DNA of 64,000 nucleotides from JAABRE01 sp964413275 (GCA_964413275.1 CAYPSO010000009.1:6648-70647), one strand, 5' to 3'; positions 16,883 through 25,635 are shown, counted from the first letter of the stretch. Notes: generated by a model from the letters alone, not told the origin. Translations and numbers: made by a program.

Positions 16883-17431
16883 ATGAGCTTATTTGATTTT
16901 TTAGAAACTAGACTAGATGAATTTCTTAAAGATAATCCCTCACTAGAGTTAGGTGCATTAGCGGAACAATTAAGGGAACAAGAAGAAGATACCCTGAAGT
17001 TAATTTATCAATTACAATTAGAAGAAAAGAACTTACAACACGAAATTCTCAAGTTAGCTGAAGAAATTCAAACTTGGCACAAAAGAGTTAATATTGCTAA
17101 AAATGCAGGAGAGTTAGATTTAGCTAAAGCTGCCGAGGCAAGAGAAGCTAGTTTATTGCATAAAGGAAATCAAGTTTGGGGAAAAATGGAAGGGGCAAAA
17201 AAGCGTTCAGAACAATCTAAAGATTTATATAAACAGATACAACAACGACGCAAACAAATAGAATTAGAAATAACAAAACTGCAAAACAATCAACCAAATA
17301 AAAATAGTTATTCTGGTTGGAATGATAATAATAATTATGGTCAATATGGCACAAAAAATGATATTTTAGAACAAAAATTTCAAAAATTAGAAATAGATAG
17401 AGAATTAGAACAGATGAAAAGAAAAAGTTAA
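16883..17431 (+). CDS. TIGR04376-family coiled-coil protein
   Basis: A 182-residue, highly charged helical protein beginning MSLFDFLETRLDEFLKDNPSLEL. This matches the cyanobacterial TIGR04376 family, with a PspA-like short amphipathic N-terminus followed by a long coiled coil. Residues 25-140 are almost entirely heptad-like (EEDTLKLIYQLQLEEKNLQ, KQIQQRRKQIELEITKL). The tail is Asn/Gly/Tyr-rich, then EQKFQKLEIDRELEQMKRK. No signal peptide or catalytic motif. The function is unknown; a peripheral membrane or scaffold role is only an inference. It appears monocistronic. Confidence 0.75.
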   Translation: MSLFDFLETRLDEFLKDNPSLELGALAEQLREQEEDTLKLIYQLQLEEKNLQHEILKLAEEIQTWHKRVNIAKNAGELDLAKAAEAREASLLHKGNQVWGKMEGAKKRSEQSKDLYKQIQQRRKQIELEITKLQNNQPNKNSYSGWNDNNNYGQYGTKNDILEQKFQKLEIDRELEQMKRKS

Positions 17432-17567
17432 TAATTTAATTCGTGGTTCGTACATAGAGACGCAAAATTAATTATATAAAAATTAAAAAATTTTATATAT
17501 GTATATCTCATTTTGTATCTTTATTGGATATAATTTTATTAGGAAATAAGGTTTAAATCCCTTATTG

Positions 17568-17618
17568 TGACTACTGTACGGGCGAAGGGCAGGAAAGCCC
17601 CTACTGACTACTGACTAC
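17568..17618. repeat. ACTACTG-flanked GGGC/GCCC hairpin repeat
   Basis: The sequence TGACTACTGTACGGGC is followed by a short interior and GCCCCTACTGACTACTG. The same layout is seen at 12997-13045 (TGACTACTGTAAGGGC ... GCCCCTACTGA), so it is a dispersed repeat. It lies between convergent genes and could also act as a weak terminator. Confidence 0.6.
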
Positions 17619-17673
17619 TCTCTCAACCACTAATTTAAATGCGTGACAGCTTATGACTTTATTATTAACTAAT

Positions 17674-18243
17674 CTAAATTAAACTTAACCAGCTAAAGAG
17701 ATCGTTAACAGATAGCTGCCAAGGTGAAAATATCTCAAGAACTGGTAAACTATCATTTTTTTGCTTAATTATAGGCTGTTTTCCTTGTATAAAAACCATG
17801 ACTATTCTCTCTTGAGGATCGATAAGCCAACCTAGTTTACTATTTCGATCTAGGCAAAAGAGTATTTTATCAATTACACGGATTGGGTTTTGTTCTGGTG
17901 AAAGAATTTCGATAATCCAGTCTGGAGCTATGGTAAAGCGATTTTCAATTTCACCATTAGCATCAAAAGGAATCCTTTGCCACTCAAATACGGCAATATC
18001 TGGAACAAGAGAACGTTCGTCAAAAGTAGAGCGCAATTCAGGAAAAGCATAAGCTAATTTTTGAGGCTGACCAATTTGGTTAATAGCAGTTAATAATTTA
18101 CCTTGTAAGATACTATGTTTTCCTTGTGGCATTGGCTTTTGATAAATTTCACCGTTGATGTATTCACTTGCGGGTTTAGTCTCTGGCAAATTTAAAAATT
18201 CTGCTAAAGAAACCTGTTTAGATATATTAGTTGCTATACTCAT
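17674..18243 (-). CDS. Uma2-family (DUF820) putative endonuclease, copy 2
   Basis: A 189-residue Uma2 protein with ASEYINGEIYQKPMPQGKHS near the N-terminus, PDIAVFEW (core Asp), APDWIIEILSPEQNP (Glu of the E-x-K-like strand), and KILFCLDRNSKLGWLIDPQERIVMVF. It belongs to the KPMPQGKH sub-type and is clearly different from copy 1, so the two are not a recent duplication. It stands alone on the minus strand between repeats, without an evident operon partner. The physiological function of the family is unsettled. Confidence 0.88.
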   Translation of the reverse strand: MSIATNISKQVSLAEFLNLPETKPASEYINGEIYQKPMPQGKHSILQGKLLTAINQIGQPQKLAYAFPELRSTFDERSLVPDIAVFEWQRIPFDANGEIENRFTIAPDWIIEILSPEQNPIRVIDKILFCLDRNSKLGWLIDPQERIVMVFIQGKQPIIKQKNDSLPVLEIFSPWQLSVNDLFSWLSLI

Positions 18244-18415
18244 TAAAATTATTTCTCTCGATACTTTTTTAGAATACTTTGTGCGTTGTAATAAAAAAAA
18301 TTTCAGAGCTTTAGCTATTTTGAATCATCAGGATACCATCCAGCCGGAATTACCTTAAAGTCCCATCGATCTTTGAAAATATATACTCGCTCTATAATAA
18401 TAAAAAATAGCTGTT

Positions 18416-18487
18416 GTAGGGTGGGCAAGATTGATTTTTATCTTAATTATTTTGTTTCCATAGTTAAACCCGTCTTGCCCACCCTAC
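18416..18487. repeat. Long-loop inverted repeat GTAGGGTGGGCAAGA
   Basis: GTAGGGTGGGCAAGA at 18416-18430 is the exact reverse complement of 18473-18487, with a 42-bp loop. The core GTAGGGTGGGCA recurs at 20076, 32990 and 57587, and as GGTGGGCA at 29453. It is therefore a genome-wide repeat family and not a local regulator. Confidence 0.75.
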
Positions 18488-18509
18488 CATCAAATGGACT
18501 AAGGGAAAT

Positions 18510-18743
18510 TTACGAACTATTTAACAAAAGAGGATATTTTAGATCGATCGCAGATTGTCGTAAAGGATAACGGTAAATTTGGTCAACGGCTTTGAGTAAG
18601 TCTTGGATAGCAAATAGTGACCCCTTGACTTCTTGGGCATAATTTTTGAGGCGATCGATCGTCAGCACTTTTTCTTGGGGATGAACGGGGCTTTTGACCC
18701 ACTGGGGGTCGGTGAATATTTCTTTAAAATAAGCAGAAGTTTC
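18510..18743 (-). pseudogene. Unidentified start-less coding fragment
   Basis: A 77-codon minus-strand frame runs from just after a stop at 18744-18746 to a stop at 18510-18512, with no usable start. The translation looks protein-like (YFKEIFTDPQWVKSP, EKVLTIDRLKNYAQEVKG, LLKAVDQIYRYPLRQ). It is richer in C-ending codons than the neighbouring genes and contains GCGATCGATC. I do not recognise the family. It is best read as the C-terminal remnant of a larger gene. Confidence 0.4.
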
Positions 18744-18759
18744 TTATAATAAGTTAATT

Positions 18760-19998
18760 ATGATTTATGTAATAGGTATTGGTTTAGATGGAATAGAAGG
18801 ATTAACTCAAGGGGTAAGAGAAATTATAGCAGAAGCTAGTTTATTAATAGGAAGCGATCGCCATTTAAGTTATTTTACTAATCATTCTGCACAAAAATTA
18901 AAATTAGGTAATTTTCAGGACATAATTCCACAAATTAAAACTAGATTAGAAGAAAATAATATAGTAATTTTAACCAGTGGAGATCCTTTATTCTTTGGTT
19001 TAGGTCGTTTTTTGTTAGAAGAATTACCGAAAGATAAGTTATTATTTTATCCCCATTTAAGTTCAATTCAATTAGCCTTTAATCGGGTTAAAATACCTTG
19101 GCAAGATGCAGAAATTATAAGCTTACATGGCAGGAATTTAGAACAATTAATACCGTTGCTACAACAGGGAAAAGAAAAAATTGGCATATTAACAGATAAT
19201 GATAATCATCCGGGGGCGATCGCCCAATTATATTTATCTTTAGATATTCCCACTAATTATCAATTTTGGGTATGTGAAAATTTAGGGGATAACAAGGAAG
19301 AAAAAATTAATTGTTTTGATGACAAAACTTTAGCTAATTTAGATGCAAAAAACTTTGCATCTCTTAATATTGTCATTTTAATAAAAACAGAACTATCTCA
19401 ACAAATAAAATTAGAAAAATTGCCCATATTTGGATTACCAGATGCCACATTTTCCACTTTTTGCGATCGCCCAGGATTAATGACTAAAAGAGAAATTAGA
19501 TTATTAGTGTTAGGAGAATTAGAATTACAAGATAAACAAATTGTTTGGGATGTTGGAGCGGGTACAGGGAGTGTATCTTTAGAAGTTGCAAGATTATGTC
19601 CAGAATCTCAAATTTATTCCATAGAAAAAACGGCAATAGGTATTAGTTTAATAAAAAAAAATTGCAAGAAATTAAGAATAAATAATATTATATCAATACA
19701 AGGAAAAGCCCCAGAAATATTATCAGAATTGCCTGCTCCTAATCGAATTTTTATTGGAGGAAGTAGCGGAAAAATAGAAGATATTTTAGAATTATGTATC
19801 AAAAAAATTAAGCCAAATGGAGTAATAGTTTTAGCTTTAGCAACCTTAGAAAATATTACTACTACTTTAAATTGGTTAAAAAATACAAATTATCAATATA
19901 ATTTATTACAAATCCAAATATCTCGCTCTGTTTCGGTCGCAAATTTAACTCGTTTTTCCCCTTTAAATCCAGTAACAATCATTAAAATAAATCTATAA
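18760..19998 (+). CDS. cobL: Precorrin-6Y C5,15-methyltransferase (decarboxylating), CbiE-CbiT fusion
   Basis: The 412-residue fusion enzyme methylates the corrin ring at C5 and C15 and decarboxylates the C12 acetate, using S-adenosylmethionine. Residues 1-200 are the CbiE-like tetrapyrrole methylase domain: VIGIGLDGIEGLT at the start, SDRHLSYF, and LTSGDPLFFGLGRFL, whose GDPxF is typical. Residues 215-412 are the CbiT-like Rossmann methyltransferase: GLMTKREIRLLVLGEL, then VWDVGAGTGSVSLEVA for SAM binding. Both halves are intact. cobH lies 450 bp away on the opposite strand, so the two cobalamin genes are neighbours but not an operon. Confidence 0.93.
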   Translation: MIYVIGIGLDGIEGLTQGVREIIAEASLLIGSDRHLSYFTNHSAQKLKLGNFQDIIPQIKTRLEENNIVILTSGDPLFFGLGRFLLEELPKDKLLFYPHLSSIQLAFNRVKIPWQDAEIISLHGRNLEQLIPLLQQGKEKIGILTDNDNHPGAIAQLYLSLDIPTNYQFWVCENLGDNKEEKINCFDDKTLANLDAKNFASLNIVILIKTELSQQIKLEKLPIFGLPDATFSTFCDRPGLMTKREIRLLVLGELELQDKQIVWDVGAGTGSVSLEVARLCPESQIYSIEKTAIGISLIKKNCKKLRINNIISIQGKAPEILSELPAPNRIFIGGSSGKIEDILELCIKKIKPNGVIVLALATLENITTTLNWLKNTNYQYNLLQIQISRSVSVANLTRFSPLNPVTIIKINL

Positions 19999-20448
19999 AC
20001 CTCATACAAAATTTGAGACGATCAAAGTTGAGGATAAAGTGTGTAGTGGATTGTTTCAGTTAAAAGTGTGCATTAGTAGGGTGGGCAATGCCCACCAAAT
20101 CATAAAGACAATCAAAATTCTATTGCCCTATTTTAGTTGAAACAGTCCAGTAGTGGACTGACACGCCTTAAATATTGCTTTAGAAAAATGCTCAAAGTAT
20201 TATTAAGTACCTAGACAAAATTAATTTAATAATTTCGCTAAATATCTAATGCACAGTTTTAGCTGTGTCAGCCCACTGCGGGATTGCGAGCGCGAAGCGT
20301 GCCTTTGGCATCGAGCTATAAAATCTAATAACTAATAGACTTCTTGCAGAAGTCAGGCAATAGGCAATAGGCAATAGTTAGATGAATTTAGGTTTTCTGT
20401 ATTAGAATTGATTTACGAGTTACTTATGCAAGAGGTCTAATAACTATT
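19999..20448. other. Repeat-rich gap between convergent cobL and cobH
   Basis: 450 bases without a gene. They contain an inverted-repeat element (20045-20151), a segment TGTCAGCCCACTGCGGGATT near 20265 followed by GAGCGCGAAGCGTGCC, and a heptameric tandem GGCAATA (about 20356-20378). All appear to be dispersed non-coding repeats. Confidence 0.5.
20045..20151. repeat. Nested inverted-repeat element between cobL and cobH
   Basis: An outer imperfect 21-bp inverted repeat (AGTGGATTGTTTCAGTTAAAA at 20045-20065 against 20131-20151, four mismatches) encloses the palindrome GGTGGGCAATGCCCACC at 20080-20096. The nested layout looks like a small non-autonomous element with an inserted or embedded palindromic repeat. 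It has no coding capacity. Confidence 0.6.
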
Positions 20449-21072
20449 TTAATTTTCCCACGCCAAAATTAATAGAGCATTAAGAATTGCTGCGGCTACA
20501 GGAGAACCACCTTTACGACCATTAACAAGAATATGGGATACATTAGTATTAGCCAAAATCTGTTTAGATTCAATTACATTAACAAAGCCCACAGGTGCGC
20601 CAATTACCAAACTAGGTTTAATCGTAGCATTATCTATTTCCTTGCATAAAGCAATTAAAGCAGTCGGGGCATTACCTATAAGATAAATTGCTTGAGGATA
20701 TTCCTGAAAGCATTTCACCATAGCGGTTTCAGTACGAGTTTTTCCGGGGGATGCTGTAGGGGTATTTTCAATGGCAGCAATTATGGGATTATTCCAAGTT
20801 TTACTAACTAAAGTAGCAATGCCCTGCCTAACCATGGTAACATCAGTTATGATCGGTGTATTATGAACTAAAGCATTGATTCCAGATTCTATAGCGCGAT
20901 CGCTAAATTGTAATAAATTGGCATATTCAAAATCAGCAGTAGTATGAATTACTCTACGAATAATGGCATATTCTGAGGGGGATATTTTATCTTTAAGTTC
21001 CCCCATTTCTGCATCAATAATGGCAAAACTTCGTTCAACAATAGGATGATTAAGATTTAGTTTATTCCCCAT
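20449..21072 (-). CDS. cobH: Precorrin-8X methylmutase CobH
   Basis: The 207-residue enzyme moves the C11 methyl group of precorrin-8X to C12, giving hydrogenobyrinate. VIHTTADFEY places the catalytic His at residue 43. ITDVTMVRQGIA, GNAPTALIAL, and GAPVGFVNVIESK with NGRKGGSPVAAAILNALL at the C-terminus are the expected active-site blocks. The length is normal. Its start overlaps the end of the upstream 2H-phosphoesterase-like gene by 16 bp, so the two are translationally coupled. Confidence 0.95.
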   Translation of the reverse strand: MGNKLNLNHPIVERSFAIIDAEMGELKDKISPSEYAIIRRVIHTTADFEYANLLQFSDRAIESGINALVHNTPIITDVTMVRQGIATLVSKTWNNPIIAAIENTPTASPGKTRTETAMVKCFQEYPQAIYLIGNAPTALIALCKEIDNATIKPSLVIGAPVGFVNVIESKQILANTNVSHILVNGRKGGSPVAAAILNALLILAWEN

Positions 21073-21839
21073 GTTATTGATGGATAATTTTGCTCCAAAA
21101 TATAGGTTATCATATCTTCAAACTTTCGTAGTTCTACTTTTTTAATCATAAGTATAGGTGACTCTTTTTCTAACCATTGTTGGTTTAAATCATCTAGAAT
21201 AGATACTAAAGATTCCTGTTCAACTTCAGTAGGTATTTTTTCAAAATAACCTAAAGTAACATGGGCAGTAAAATTATATTGTTGCTCAATTCCTAAAGCC
21301 ATTAAACTAGGATTTTGGTAAATACAGCGACGTAAAGAAATAATTTGATTATAATCTTCTTCACAATCAGGAATCAAGGAAACAATCACTGCACGGGGAA
21401 ATACAGTTAAACCTAATAATCTAAACTTAAGCGGTTTACTCGGAGAAAAAGCACTTTTATATTCTTGAAAACTATGGGTAATTGTATCCTGTAATTGATT
21501 AGGAAATTGAGGATTTTTCTTGACAGCATCCCGGTAGTCATTATCCCAAATTAAATCAGCAATAGTAACATGAAAAGTTGATGGAGGTACGAGGGCAATT
21601 AAATCAGGAGAAACTGTTGCTAATAATTGCTGTTGTAGTAATTCTAATTGATGATAAAAGTTGTAATTTTCTCTGTCATCTTCCGAGGTAGGAGTCATCA
21701 CAGTATAACCCGGAAAAGATACTGGTTTTCCACTATCAAATTTAGCTGATTGGCGAATATTTGCTAACTGATATTGATGAGCTTTGGGTAGAATTGTTGG
21801 TGCTACCCTATTAATATAATTTTGATAATTATCGTCCAA
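21057..21839 (-). CDS. 2H phosphoesterase-like protein (DUF1868-like)
   Basis: A 260-residue soluble protein with two H-x-T motifs, FHVTIADL near residue 89 and AHVTLGYF near residue 194. These are the paired catalytic histidine motifs of the 2H phosphoesterase superfamily (LigT, cyclic phosphodiesterases). The N-terminal GKPVSFPGYTVMTP block resembles DUF1868 proteins. The substrate cannot be inferred; a cyclic phosphate or RNA end is the family norm. Its last 16 bp overlap cobH. Its start is only 22 bp from the divergent holA start, so both promoters must lie within the opposite genes or overlap. Confidence 0.7.
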   Translation of the reverse strand: MDDNYQNYINRVAPTILPKAHQYQLANIRQSAKFDSGKPVSFPGYTVMTPTSEDDRENYNFYHQLELLQQQLLATVSPDLIALVPPSTFHVTIADLIWDNDYRDAVKKNPQFPNQLQDTITHSFQEYKSAFSPSKPLKFRLLGLTVFPRAVIVSLIPDCEEDYNQIISLRRCIYQNPSLMALGIEQQYNFTAHVTLGYFEKIPTEVEQESLVSILDDLNQQWLEKESPILMIKKVELRKFEDMITYILEQNYPSITWGIN

Positions 21840-21861
21840 TTTTAGATTACCTCTTAAAACT

Positions 21862-22836
21862 ATGCCTGTATATTTTTTTTGGGGAGAAGATGATTTTGCT
21901 ATTTCCCAAAGGGTGAAAGAGTTAGAAAAATCAATTCTCGATCCTAATTGGGTTCAATTTAACTATCATAGGATTGATGGCCAACAACCAACAACGATTC
22001 TTGATGCTTTAAACGAAGCCATGACTCCTGTTTTTGGCATGGGAGGGCGTTTGGTGTGGTTAGTTGATACTAGCATATGTCAAAATTGTCCAGATGATAT
22101 TCTAGCGGAATTAGAAGGTACTTTACCCCAAATTCCTGAATTTTCTCATTTTTTATTAACTTCCAGTAAAAAACCCGATGGTAGATTAAAATCAACTAAA
22201 ATTTTGCATAAATATGCTGAAGTTAAAGAATTTTCACCGATACCTCCTTGGAATAATGAAGCCATTTTAGAGCAAGTAAAACAAATTGCAGGAAAAAAGG
22301 GAGTAAAGTTAACTGCCACAGCCGTTGAATTATTGGCTGAATCTGTGGGTAATGATACTAGGCAACTTTATAATGAATTAGATAAATTAAGTCTTCATAG
22401 TAGCAATCAGATAATAACTAGGGAAGTTGTGGCTGAGTTGGTAAGATGCAATACTCGCAATAGCTTACAATTAGCAACTACTATTCTTCAAGGTAAACAG
22501 GGAGAAGCTTTAGGTTTAGTCACTGATTTAATTAATAAAAATGAACCAGCTTTGAGAATTGTGGCAACTTTAGTGGGGCAATTTAGAATTTGGACAATAG
22601 TCAAATTAATGATAGAAAAGGGAGAAACTAATGAAAAAACCATTGCCTCTGCTGCGGAAATAGCCAATCCAAAACGATTATTTTTTGTGCGTAAACAGAT
22701 TAACTCTATTTCTGCTCAAAAACTATTGGCGACTTTACCCATACTACTAGAATTAGAAGCTAGTTTAAAACAGGGAGCAGATAGTATTTCTACTTTACAA
22801 ACAAAAGTGATTCAATTATGTCAAACTTGTAACTAA
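21862..22836 (+). CDS. holA: DNA polymerase III subunit delta
   Basis: The 324-residue clamp-loader delta subunit opens the beta sliding clamp during replication. The N-terminus (MPVYFFWGEDDFAISQRVKELEK) is the typical HolA nucleotide-binding-like start without Walker residues. FGMGGRLVWLVDT, then FLLTSSKKPDGRLKSTKIL, and the domain III segment VRCNTRNSLQLATTILQGKQGEALGLV complete the family pattern. The length is normal. It diverges from the 2H phosphoesterase gene with a 22-bp spacer. Confidence 0.92.
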   Translation: MPVYFFWGEDDFAISQRVKELEKSILDPNWVQFNYHRIDGQQPTTILDALNEAMTPVFGMGGRLVWLVDTSICQNCPDDILAELEGTLPQIPEFSHFLLTSSKKPDGRLKSTKILHKYAEVKEFSPIPPWNNEAILEQVKQIAGKKGVKLTATAVELLAESVGNDTRQLYNELDKLSLHSSNQIITREVVAELVRCNTRNSLQLATTILQGKQGEALGLVTDLINKNEPALRIVATLVGQFRIWTIVKLMIEKGETNEKTIASAAEIANPKRLFFVRKQINSISAQKLLATLPILLELEASLKQGADSISTLQTKVIQLCQTCN

Positions 22837-22901
22837 ACAGGAACTTTTTATCTTGATAATAATTCTAATAACTTGGAGTACAATTAAAATCTTAAACAGT
22901 G

Positions 22902-23372
22902 ATGTTAGTAACTAAAAATTTATCTCAAACTTTAACAAAAATAATCTTAACTACTACCTTAGCAATCACAGGTATTATAATCGGAATTATCCCTGAAATT
23001 TCTGATAATTTTTCCCGTGTAAGTTGGAATTATCAAGCCCTAGCACAAAACATTACTAACCAAGAAATTAATCAATATGCTAGAGCAGTTTTAGATATAG
23101 AATCTTTACGGATTCAAGCCTTTCAAGATATTGGTAAAATAATGGGTACACAAATTAATAGTGATATTACTTGTAATCAACCTCAATCTTTAAATAGTTT
23201 AAATCAAGATGCTCGTTCAATTGCTATGAATTATTGTGAGGCTTCTAAGAGAATTGTTGAAAATACAGGTTTAACTCCAAGTAAATTTAACCAGATTACC
23301 AATAATGCTCGCTCTAATCAAAATTTACAAAAACGTATTCAAGATGCCATGATTCAAATAAGAAGTAAATAA
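22902..23372 (+). CDS. DUF4168 exported protein
   Basis: A 156-residue protein with an N-terminal signal segment (TLTKIILTTTLAITGIIIGII) and a DUF4168 domain. ITNQEINQYARAVLDIESLRIQAFQDI opens the domain, and ARSNQNLQKRIQDAMIQI is the usual C-terminal helix. The two Cys (about residues 105 and 125) flank a loop and could form a disulfide. The function is unknown; the family is common in cyanobacteria and periplasmic. The ATG at 22902 is chosen over the adjacent GTG at 22899. It lies 4 bp upstream of ureE. Confidence 0.75.
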   Translation: MLVTKNLSQTLTKIILTTTLAITGIIIGIIPEISDNFSRVSWNYQALAQNITNQEINQYARAVLDIESLRIQAFQDIGKIMGTQINSDITCNQPQSLNSLNQDARSIAMNYCEASKRIVENTGLTPSKFNQITNNARSNQNLQKRIQDAMIQIRSK

Positions 23373-23376
23373 TTTT

Positions 23377-23829
23377 ATGTTAATTTTTGAACAAATATTA
23401 TCTACTGGCAAAGAAGCTAATATTTACTTAAAAAATAATAGAAAAACTCTTTTAATTTTATCTGTAACTGCGGAACAAAGAAATCGCACTAGGCATCGTT
23501 TTCAAAGTGATGAAGGACAAGATATATTTTTAAAGTTATCTAGAGGTATATATCTTAATGATGGTGATTTGTTGCAAGCACAAACAGGAGAATTATTAAT
23601 AATTAATCCTAAACCTGAGCCAGTTTTAACAATCACCTCAGATAACTATCTTCAATTAATGAAAGCAGCTTATCATCTCGGCAATCGTCATGCTGCTGTA
23701 GAAATTAATCAGAATTATTTAAGAATTTCTCCTGATGCAGTTTTGGCAAAAATGATAACTGATTTAGGTTTACAAATTTGCCAAGAAACTGTACCTTTTT
23801 ATCCAGAAAGCGGAGCGTATAAACATTAA
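23377..23829 (+). CDS. ureE: Urease accessory protein UreE
   Basis: The 150-residue nickel metallochaperone delivers Ni(II) to the urease maturation complex. TAEQRNRTRHRFQSDEGQDIFLKLSRG is the N-terminal peptide-binding domain, and LMKAAYHLGNRHAAVEI contains the conserved metal-site His of the C-terminal domain. The tail ends YKH and lacks the long His-rich extension of some UreE proteins, so storage capacity is probably low. Its stop overlaps the ureF start by one base. No ureG, ureD or structural urease genes are in the window, so the urease genes are dispersed. Confidence 0.92.
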   Translation: MLIFEQILSTGKEANIYLKNNRKTLLILSVTAEQRNRTRHRFQSDEGQDIFLKLSRGIYLNDGDLLQAQTGELLIINPKPEPVLTITSDNYLQLMKAAYHLGNRHAAVEINQNYLRISPDAVLAKMITDLGLQICQETVPFYPESGAYKH

Positions 23830-24506
23830 TGCAAGATCCAGAAAAGTTATTAATTTTATTACAATTAGTTAGTCCTGGATTGCCAGTTGGTGCTTATAAT
23901 TATTCCGAGGGATTAGAGGCATTAATTAGTAAAAATATTATTAAAACCCAAGAAGACTTATTCTCTTGGCTAGAAGCAGAATTGTGTTATGGATCGATTA
24001 GAGTAGAAACAGCAATTATTGTTAGAGTATATCACAGTTTATTAATAAAGAATTTAGATGATGTCAATTATTGGAATAGTTGGTTATCTGCTGCTAGAGA
24101 AAGCAAAGAATTACGAGAACAAAATTGGCAGATGGGACAATCTTTATTCAAGTTACTATTAAAATTAGAACCTCAAACACAAAGTCTTATCTCCAAGTTA
24201 AATTCACCTCATAATTATGCAGTAATCTTTGGATTTGCTATTTATTTCTGGGAAATAGAGCTTGGTTTTGCCTTAATTAGTTATCTACACAGTTGGGCTT
24301 ATAATTTAGTAAATGCAGGAGTAAAATTAATTCCTTTAGGACAAACTGCGGGACAACAAATATTATTTGAACTAAAAAAAATTATTCCTGAAGTTAGCCA
24401 AGAAATATTAGGATTAAAAGATAATGAATTAAGTAGTTGTAATTGGGGATTATCTTTAGCAACCATGAATCATGAAACCTTATATAGTCGTTTATTTAGA
24501 AGCTGA
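23829..24506 (+). CDS. ureF: Urease accessory protein UreF
   Basis: A 225-residue all-helical accessory protein that works with UreD and UreG in urease nickel-centre assembly. QLVSPGLPVGAYNYSEGLEALI near the N-terminus is the UreF hallmark (PxGxYxYSxGLE). AARESKELREQNWQMGQSL, and the C-terminal VKLIPLGQTAGQQIL with CNWGLSLATMNHETLYSRLFRS, complete the family. It overlaps ureE by one base and is followed after 2 bp by an ArsB-like permease gene, so three genes probably share one transcript. Confidence 0.93.
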   Translation: MQDPEKLLILLQLVSPGLPVGAYNYSEGLEALISKNIIKTQEDLFSWLEAELCYGSIRVETAIIVRVYHSLLIKNLDDVNYWNSWLSAARESKELREQNWQMGQSLFKLLLKLEPQTQSLISKLNSPHNYAVIFGFAIYFWEIELGFALISYLHSWAYNLVNAGVKLIPLGQTAGQQILFELKKIIPEVSQEILGLKDNELSSCNWGLSLATMNHETLYSRLFRS

Positions 24507-24508
24507 TT

Positions 24509-25615
24509 ATGCTATATATAGTCAACCAACTTATTACTATTTGTGCATTGGCATTCATAGTTTTTATCTTAAACTCTTCAGGATATTTAGATAAAATAAT
24601 CAGTTTAATTGTTAAATATTATCGAGATAATAAATGGTTATTTCATATTTTAATTATAACTACTATTATTTGTACAGTTATTTTTAACAATTATTTTACT
24701 GTTTTGATTTTATTTTTAATTATTCTTAAGTTAAGGACACAAATCAGTTTAAATCGACCAACAATTTTAAGTTATTTATTAACCATAGGATTTTTGGCAG
24801 ATGCTGCTAATTTAGTAAATAATCCCATTAACAGCATAACAAAAGAATATTTCCAGATCCCTTGGCTAAGATATTTATTAATTCTAATACCAATTCAAAT
24901 AATAGTTATTATCAGTAGTATTACTGTAGTTTATCTTTATTTTATTCGTTATATCTCATCGGATGTACCTAGGGAAAAAATTATAACTTTAGATAATATA
25001 GCAATTGACTTAAAAATTTTTTATCCATTATCGCTATTAATATTAAATAAAATTTTTCCTAGTTTTTCTGCGTTAATAAGTTTAATAGTGGTGATAATAT
25101 TAATATTTTTCACCACAGAAACAAAAATACAATTTAACTTGTTACGACAAATACCTTGGTTAAGTTTAGGAATTGTTTTTATGCTTTATACCATAGGAAT
25201 AATTTTAGGAAAATTAGGATTAATTGAAATGATAACATTAATTATAAAAAATAATGCTAACTGGGGAATAACTTTTGCTAGTATTACTACAGGATTATTA
25301 GCTACATTGCAGTCTATTGTAATTAACAATTTTCCAGCGATTACTAATAATAACCTAGCAATTGATCGAGCAAATATTACAGATTCAGCTATTAAAGAAA
25401 TAATGATTTATGGGAACATTATTGGTTGTGTAATTGGTGCGAAAATTACACCAGTTGGTAGTATTTCAACCCTGTTATGGTATGGACAATTAAAAAATCA
25501 AAACTTAGGATTGCATTGGCTCAGATATGTCACCATTAATTTAGCTTTAACCTTGCCAGTTTTATTTATTGCTTTGTTGTTTTTGGCTATATGGCTTCCT
25601 TGGTTAATTGTATAG
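24509..25615 (+). CDS. ArsB-like permease (ion transporter superfamily) linked to ureEF
   Basis: A 368-residue membrane protein with about ten hydrophobic segments. The C-terminal half carries IVINNFPAITNNNLAI and GNIIGCVIGAKITPVGSISTLLW, which matches the G-x-x-TP-x-GS-x-x-T-LLW signature of ArsB/NhaD-type transporters. In the first half, NNYFTVLILF corresponds to the inverted-repeat counterpart. It starts 2 bp after ureF. Arsenite, sodium or another anion/cation are all possible cargoes; linkage to urease maturation hints at an ion needed there, but the sequence does not show it. Confidence 0.7.
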   Translation: MLYIVNQLITICALAFIVFILNSSGYLDKIISLIVKYYRDNKWLFHILIITTIICTVIFNNYFTVLILFLIILKLRTQISLNRPTILSYLLTIGFLADAANLVNNPINSITKEYFQIPWLRYLLILIPIQIIVIISSITVVYLYFIRYISSDVPREKIITLDNIAIDLKIFYPLSLLILNKIFPSFSALISLIVVIILIFFTTETKIQFNLLRQIPWLSLGIVFMLYTIGIILGKLGLIEMITLIIKNNANWGITFASITTGLLATLQSIVINNFPAITNNNLAIDRANITDSAIKEIMIYGNIIGCVIGAKITPVGSISTLLWYGQLKNQNLGLHWLRYVTINLALTLPVLFIALLFLAIWLPWLIV

Positions 25616-25635
25616 AAGTTAATAGTTAGTTTTTT

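Larger units (their letters stand above)
18244..18759. other. Gene-poor stretch between Uma2 copy 2 and cobL
   Basis: These 516 bases hold an inverted repeat at 18416-18487, a start-less coding fragment at 18510-18743 on the minus strand, and the cobL leader. Short plus-strand reading frames here run through the repeat and are not convincing genes. No riboswitch-like fold was recognised ahead of cobL. Confidence 0.5.

Noticed and set aside
18155..18570. Short plus-strand frames opposite Uma2 copy 2 and through the GTAGGGTGGGCAAGA repeat
   Set aside because: They are antisense to a real gene or translate a dispersed repeat; no start signals support them.
18600..18759. Cobalamin riboswitch ahead of cobL
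   Set aside because: No B12-box-like sequence is present; the region is a coding fragment plus AT-rich leader.
23377..24506. Complete urease cluster
   Set aside because: Only ureE and ureF are here; no ureA, ureB, ureC, ureD or ureG was found in the window.
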